The notes under the pieces: model-generated
Seen by the model: only the letters and a program-made list of their open reading frames with translations
Database searches by the model: none
What the model was told of the DNA's origin: nothing
DNA from: Chloroflexota bacterium
GTDB lineage: Bacteria > Chloroflexota > Limnocylindria > Limnocylindrales > CSP1-4
DNA: 8,610 nt
Reading direction: 5' to 3'
Assembly (NCBI GenBank): GCA_021789355.1
Contig: JAJYJR010000237.1
Location: 1-8,610, forward strand
Shown: in pieces, positions 5,494 through 8,610 of the stretch
How the letters are laid out: each line of letters starts with the position of its first letter
How positions within the stretch are numbered: the stretch's first letter is position 1
Program-made: the position numbers and the translations under genes

Positions 5494-6534
5494 CTACCTC
5501 CTGTCTGTCCCTTCGGGGATCGTAACGCAGATGCGCGCCCCCGCCGAGGGGTTCGACTGGATCTCGAGCCGCGCCCCGATGAGCTCGGCGCGTTCCCGCA
5601 TGAAGCGGAGCCCGAAGCTCCTGTTCGTGCCATCGCGAATGACCTCCGGGGAGAACCCGCGCCCGTCGTCGACGATCTCGAGCACCCACTCGCCGGCCGC
5701 GCCTCCCGCGGCCTGCGTCGCGATGCGGACATGCTGCGCGTTGGCGTGGTGGCGCACGTTCTGAAGCGCCTCCTGCACGATCCGCAGCACCACCGTCTGC
5801 TGGGTGTCGCCGAGCCGCTCCGGGGGTGCCGCGAGCTGCAGGTCCACGCCCACGCCCGTGGCGGTCTCGAGGGCGCTGGCCTGGTCCCGGATCGCCCCGT
5901 ACAGGCCGATCTCGTCGAGCAGAGGAGGGCGCAGCTGCGTGATGAACGCACGGACGTCGCCCAGCTCCCGGCGGAGCAGATCGCGCAGGTACCGGATCTC
6001 GGCGCGGGCCCCGGCCGGGTCGCGGTCCAGCATCCGGTCGATGAACTCGACCTGGAAGATCGCGTTGGTCAGCGCCTGGGCCGGTCCGTCGTGGACCTCC
6101 TGCGCCAGCCGTTGGCGCTCGGACTCCTGCGCCTCGATGATGCGCATCTGCACGTCGGTGGGTGTCTGCGCCGCGGCGCCGTCGCCGACCAGGCTGCCGT
6201 CGCCCTGCTGGAGGAAGAGCCACGCGCGCTCCAGGTGCGTGATGACCAGGTCGAGCTTGGCCTGCTCCATCTGCCGCTCACCGAGCTCCCTGGCGGTCGC
6301 CTCGAGCGCCAGCTGGAGGCTGGTCCGGCGCGCCTCGTTGCCCGGGTCGGCCGGCCCGCGGGAGAGCGCCTCCATCTCCTCGCGCTGGAGCCGGGTGGTC
6401 GCGAGCACGTCGGCGTAGGCCTCGCGGTAGCGGGTCGCGATGGCGCGCAGCTGGTTCGCGCCGTAGCTGACCAGCTGCTTTGCCTCCGCGTCGAGCTGGT
6501 CCAGGCGCGCGCCGCCACGTTCAGCCGCGTCCAT
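5494..6534 (-). CDS. DegS/NarX-like cytosolic sensor histidine kinase (intact)
   Basis: A 346-residue soluble kinase of the HisKA_3 class, which autophosphorylates a histidine and passes the phosphate to NarL-type regulators. Seen: helical, probably coiled-coil N-terminus (about 8-110) with no membrane segment and no recognisable sensor fold; a linker; HisKA_3 with H148 in RLAQEVHDGPAQALTN; the QLRPPLLDEIGL stretch; and a full HATPase domain with N box LRIVQEALQNVRHHAN (N259), G1 IVDDGRGFSPE (D289/D290), G2 SFGLRFMRERA, and the closing strands. All catalytic elements are present. The signal must come through the N-terminal helices or a partner. The ATG at 6532-6534 has no Shine-Dalgarno; a TATACT box just upstream suggests leaderless translation. 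The last codons carry the Shine-Dalgarno of the next gene (regulator), and the two genes are four bases apart, so they are co-expressed. Confidence 0.93.
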   Translation of the reverse strand: MDAAERGGARLDQLDAEAKQLVSYGANQLRAIATRYREAYADVLATTRLQREEMEALSRGPADPGNEARRTSLQLALEATARELGERQMEQAKLDLVITHLERAWLFLQQGDGSLVGDGAAAQTPTDVQMRIIEAQESERQRLAQEVHDGPAQALTNAIFQVEFIDRMLDRDPAGARAEIRYLRDLLRRELGDVRAFITQLRPPLLDEIGLYGAIRDQASALETATGVGVDLQLAAPPERLGDTQQTVVLRIVQEALQNVRHHANAQHVRIATQAAGGAAGEWVLEIVDDGRGFSPEVIRDGTNRSFGLRFMRERAELIGARLEIQSNPSAGARICVTIPEGTDRR

Positions 6535-6542
6535 CGCACGGG

Positions 6543-6548
6543 AGTATA
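6543..6548 (-). promoter_or_regulatory. Candidate leaderless -10 box of the kinase-regulator operon
   Basis: TATACT on the minus strand matches the -10 consensus at five of six positions, rare in this GC-rich sequence. Its last base is separated from the kinase ATG by eight bases, so transcription should start at or one to two bases before the start codon. The -35 region is poor. Absence of a Shine-Dalgarno at this gene, while most others here have one, agrees with a leaderless message. Confidence 0.6.
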
Positions 6549-6579
6549 AGGTTCGCGCGCGAGGCCCTGCCGATCCGCC

Positions 6580-8325
6580 TCACGGGCCGCACGCGATCCG
6601 GTAGGCGTGGGTGCCGGCGAGGGGGCCGGCGGAAGCGGCCGGCAGGACCGAGGTCGCCGGCGTGGATGCCGGCGCGGAGATGTTGCCCGCGCCTGCCAGG
6701 TCGATCGGGACGAAGCAGGACGCATCGGGCCCGCCCTGCGCCAGGACCCCCGGCCAGATCCCGGCAGTGCCGCTGACCACCAGCACGTGGGCGTCGAAGT
6801 GTCGAGCAAGGTCCAGCACGCTCGCGGGCGACTCGTCCGGCAGCCCAAGTGTCGGCACGCGCATGCTCCAGGCGATCCAGATCGGATGGTCCGCCACGAT
6901 GGGGGCGTCGGCCGCGGGAGGGAGGCCGGCGGCCGTCAGCCGGTCCGCGAGCGCCGCGTAGCGCGCCTGCGCCTCACGCCCGACCCCCGCGATCGACGCC
7001 ACGGAGATCGCCAGCACGGGGACCGCCGTGGCGACGACCAGCACCGGCGCGAGCCAGGCCACCGGCCGCGTCCAGCCGCGCAGGCGCCCGATCCGCACGA
7101 GCAGCCCGTCCAGCGCCAGCAGGCACGAGATCAGCAGCAGCACCTGCACCGGTCCCGCCGCGTGCAGGAACGTGCCCCACGTCGTGGCGACCGGGAAGAA
7201 CAGCGTGGTGGCCGTGAACGTGATCACGGAGAGCACCAGCAGCGGCCGCAGCGCCCCGGCCCGCCCCTGCCAGGGCAGCGCGACCAGCCCGATCGGCCCC
7301 GCGGGGATGGCCGGGACCAACAGCACGTCCACCAGGTTGTGCTCGAATCCGGTCACGCGGGCGCCGACCAGCCCGCCGATCCCCTGCGCGAGGTACCGGG
7401 CGAGTGTCGGCCGGTCCTGCCAGGCGAAGATGTCGAAGCCGGTCACCGACAGCGCGTTGGCCAGAGCCTGCCCGGGCATGGGCGACCCGAACGCCAGCCA
7501 GTCGCGGAGCATCCAGGGCGAGTAGATCGCGATCGAGACGACCGCCGGGACCGCGATCAGCCGGAGCCGGGTGCGGCGATCCAGGAGGCCGAGGGGGCCG
7601 CGGGCACCGAACCACGCCAGCCCGGCCCAGGTCAGCGCCACCCACAGCGCCTCGTTGCGCGCCAGTGCCGCCAACCCCAGGACCACCCCGAGCCCCAGCA
7701 GGCGGGGGTCACGGAGCGAGCCGCCGCGCGGGTCGCGCAGGATGCGTGCCATCAGGAGGCAGGCGGCCAGCGCCAGCACCGTGAACGGCATGGTCGAATC
7801 GGGGAGCGCGCCGTGCACCACCAGCGGGCCGTACGCGGCCGCCACCAGGCCCGTGCCGAGCGCCAGCGTGCGCGCACGCCCGGCCGGCATCCCGCGCTCG
7901 GCCGCCACGTCCGACGCCAGCCGCCACGCGAGCACCGGGACCATGGCTCCCACCAGCACCGCAGCCACCTGCGCGGCGCGGAAGGTTGCGCCGAGCAGCG
8001 CCATGGGCGCCGCGGCCAGGAACGTGGGCAGCGGCATCCACACCTCGAACGCGGCGCGCGGCACGATCAGCGGCGGAGTCTGGTAGCTCCACAGCGCGTC
8101 GCTGACGAGCCCGTGCCCCTCGAGCAGGTTGCGCGCGACCGCCACGTAGTAGGCGGTGTCCTCGGAGACGGGGAAGGGGATCGCGGCGGCGGCCACCGCC
8201 CGTACCGCCAGGGCGGCGACGAAGATGGCGCCCGCGCTCAGCCAGGCCTCGCGGCGGTTCACGGCGCGGCCGTGCGGCGCCCGTGCGGGCGGACGCACGC
8301 GCCAGCGCCGGACCAACAGCCACAC
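6580..8325 (-). CDS. GT39-like (ArnT/PMT) membrane glycosyltransferase
   Basis: A 581-residue multi-pass membrane protein of the GT-C fold, which transfers sugars from a polyprenyl-phosphate donor outside the membrane. Seen: a first membrane helix at about 29-50, then an extracytoplasmic loop with acidic pair E55/D56 followed by AYYVAVARNLLEGHGLVSD, the usual place of the catalytic acid and a common GT39 signature; further hydrophobic segments to about residue 465 (roughly ten); and a soluble C-terminal domain containing ARYAALADRLTAAGLPP and VADHPIWIAWSMRVPTLGLPDE. The tail is Ala/Ser/Pro-rich. The start is uncertain: GTG at 8325 has no Shine-Dalgarno, and an in-frame GTG at 8260-8262 would begin MNRREAWLSAG, a more normal length before the first helix. 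It is 45 bases ahead of the kinase operon. Acceptor unknown; a pilus glycosylation role is only a guess. Confidence 0.85.
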   Translation of the reverse strand: MWLLVRRWRVRPPARAPHGRAVNRREAWLSAGAIFVAALAVRAVAAAAIPFPVSEDTAYYVAVARNLLEGHGLVSDALWSYQTPPLIVPRAAFEVWMPLPTFLAAAPMALLGATFRAAQVAAVLVGAMVPVLAWRLASDVAAERGMPAGRARTLALGTGLVAAAYGPLVVHGALPDSTMPFTVLALAACLLMARILRDPRGGSLRDPRLLGLGVVLGLAALARNEALWVALTWAGLAWFGARGPLGLLDRRTRLRLIAVPAVVSIAIYSPWMLRDWLAFGSPMPGQALANALSVTGFDIFAWQDRPTLARYLAQGIGGLVGARVTGFEHNLVDVLLVPAIPAGPIGLVALPWQGRAGALRPLLVLSVITFTATTLFFPVATTWGTFLHAAGPVQVLLLISCLLALDGLLVRIGRLRGWTRPVAWLAPVLVVATAVPVLAISVASIAGVGREAQARYAALADRLTAAGLPPAADAPIVADHPIWIAWSMRVPTLGLPDESPASVLDLARHFDAHVLVVSGTAGIWPGVLAQGGPDASCFVPIDLAGAGNISAPASTPATSVLPAASAGPLAGTHAYRIACGP

Positions 8326-8386
8326 GTCGGCGCGGTGCGTGCCGGTTCAGCACGGCCTTGAACGCCCGAGTGCCTGGGAGCGGCGC

Positions 8387-8610
8387 TCACGCTGTCAGCG
8401 CGCCGACCGCGATCTGCAGGACGCCGTCCGGCCGAGCGAGCGAGTAGCCGGTACCCGTGATGACTCCCAGCGCAAGGGGTTCCGCCCCCGTCACCAGGGC
8501 CTTGAGCCTGAGCAGGTTGGCAGCCGCCTCGTCGACGACGGGCGGACTGGAGCCCAGCTTGATCTCGAAGGCCGCCCATCGCCCGTCGGGCAACTCGATG
8601 ATCGCATCGG
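8387..8610 (-). CDS. C-terminal part of a DUF4143-type AAA ATPase (5' end outside window)
   Basis: An open frame entering from the right edge and ending at a TGA (8387-8389); about 73 C-terminal residues are visible. DAIIELPDGRWAAFEIKLG followed by VDEAAANLLRLKAL, then LGVITGTGYSLARPDGVLQIAVGALTA matches the end of the DUF4143 domain found in ATP-binding proteins of the 'ATPase (AAA) + DUF4143' family. The D...E-x-K arrangement (Asp of DAII, then EIK) looks like the core of a PD-(D/E)XK nuclease-like fold. Function of this family is poorly known; some have been linked to defence or toxin-antitoxin contexts, but nothing here shows that. A TTG at 8591-8593 is not the start, since the frame and family similarity continue upstream. 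It is 61 bases before the glycosyltransferase and not obviously linked to the pilus genes. Confidence 0.8.
   Translation of the reverse strand, partial: DAIIELPDGRWAAFEIKLGSSPPVVDEAAANLLRLKALVTGAEPLALGVITGTGYSLARPDGVLQIAVGALTA

Noticed and set aside
3819..5525. Plus-strand open frame of 568 codons
   Set aside because: It overlaps the regulator and the degenerate kinase on the other strand; the composition is His/Arg/Leu-rich without domain signatures, so it is a shadow frame.
5490..5951. Upstream extension of the regulator frame to 400 codons
   Set aside because: The extra residues overlap the intact kinase in another frame and are Arg/Ser-rich; the AGGAGGT before 5489 marks the real start.
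6607..8361. Plus-strand open frame of 584 codons
   Set aside because: It lies antisense to the glycosyltransferase and is an Arg/Gln/His/Pro-rich chain with no membrane or domain features. Such frames arise from high GC at third positions on the opposite strand.
1..8610. CRISPR arrays, insertion sequences, tRNA/rRNA genes or phage genes
   Set aside because: I looked for regularly spaced repeats, transposase-like frames, terminal inverted repeats and tRNA-like folds and saw none; the window reads as ordinary gene-dense sequence.

Overview
The window is very GC-rich, and every gene I can support lies on the minus strand, so transcription runs from high to low coordinates. It is a Tad/Flp (type IVc) pilus locus: two Flp pilins, CpaB/RcpC, a receiver-CpaE/TadZ fusion and the start of the CpaF/TadA ATPase. 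Just upstream is a cytosolic two-component module of two DegS/NarX-like kinases around one NarL-type regulator. Chloroflexota is my best guess for the organism, with Actinomycetota as the alternative. It rests on base composition, the soluble HisKA_3 kinases beside a Tad cluster, TANNNT-type -10 boxes and the DUF4143 and GT39 neighbours. It is inference, since the window holds no rRNA or tRNA.

Layout in transcription order (right to left): (1) 8610-8387, C-terminal end of a DUF4143-type AAA ATPase. (2) 8325-6580, a multi-pass GT39-like (ArnT/PMT) glycosyltransferase. (3) 6534-3483, a three-gene operon from a probably leaderless promoter: intact kinase, NarL-type regulator, and a second kinase whose ATP-binding site looks destroyed. 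(4) 3294-3133 and 3005-2835, two short Flp prepilins, each with a strong Shine-Dalgarno and its own candidate promoter, ending in a strong hairpin terminator. (5) 2636-1, cpaB, cpaE and cpaF, with tandem hairpins between cpaB and cpaE and only 29 bases between cpaE and cpaF.

How it may work together (inference): pilin is made in bulk as a short terminated message, while the lower-abundance assembly proteins come from a separate promoter. The kinase/regulator module is well placed to control pilin transcription. The complete phospho-acceptor site in the CpaE receiver offers a second, post-translational route for the same kinases to act on pilus assembly. The most unusual elements are the second kinase, which keeps its phospho-accepting histidine but has lost the N, G1 and G2 boxes around a charged insertion, and a perfect 7-5-7 palindrome across the candidate -10 of the promoter-proximal side of the second pilin gene.
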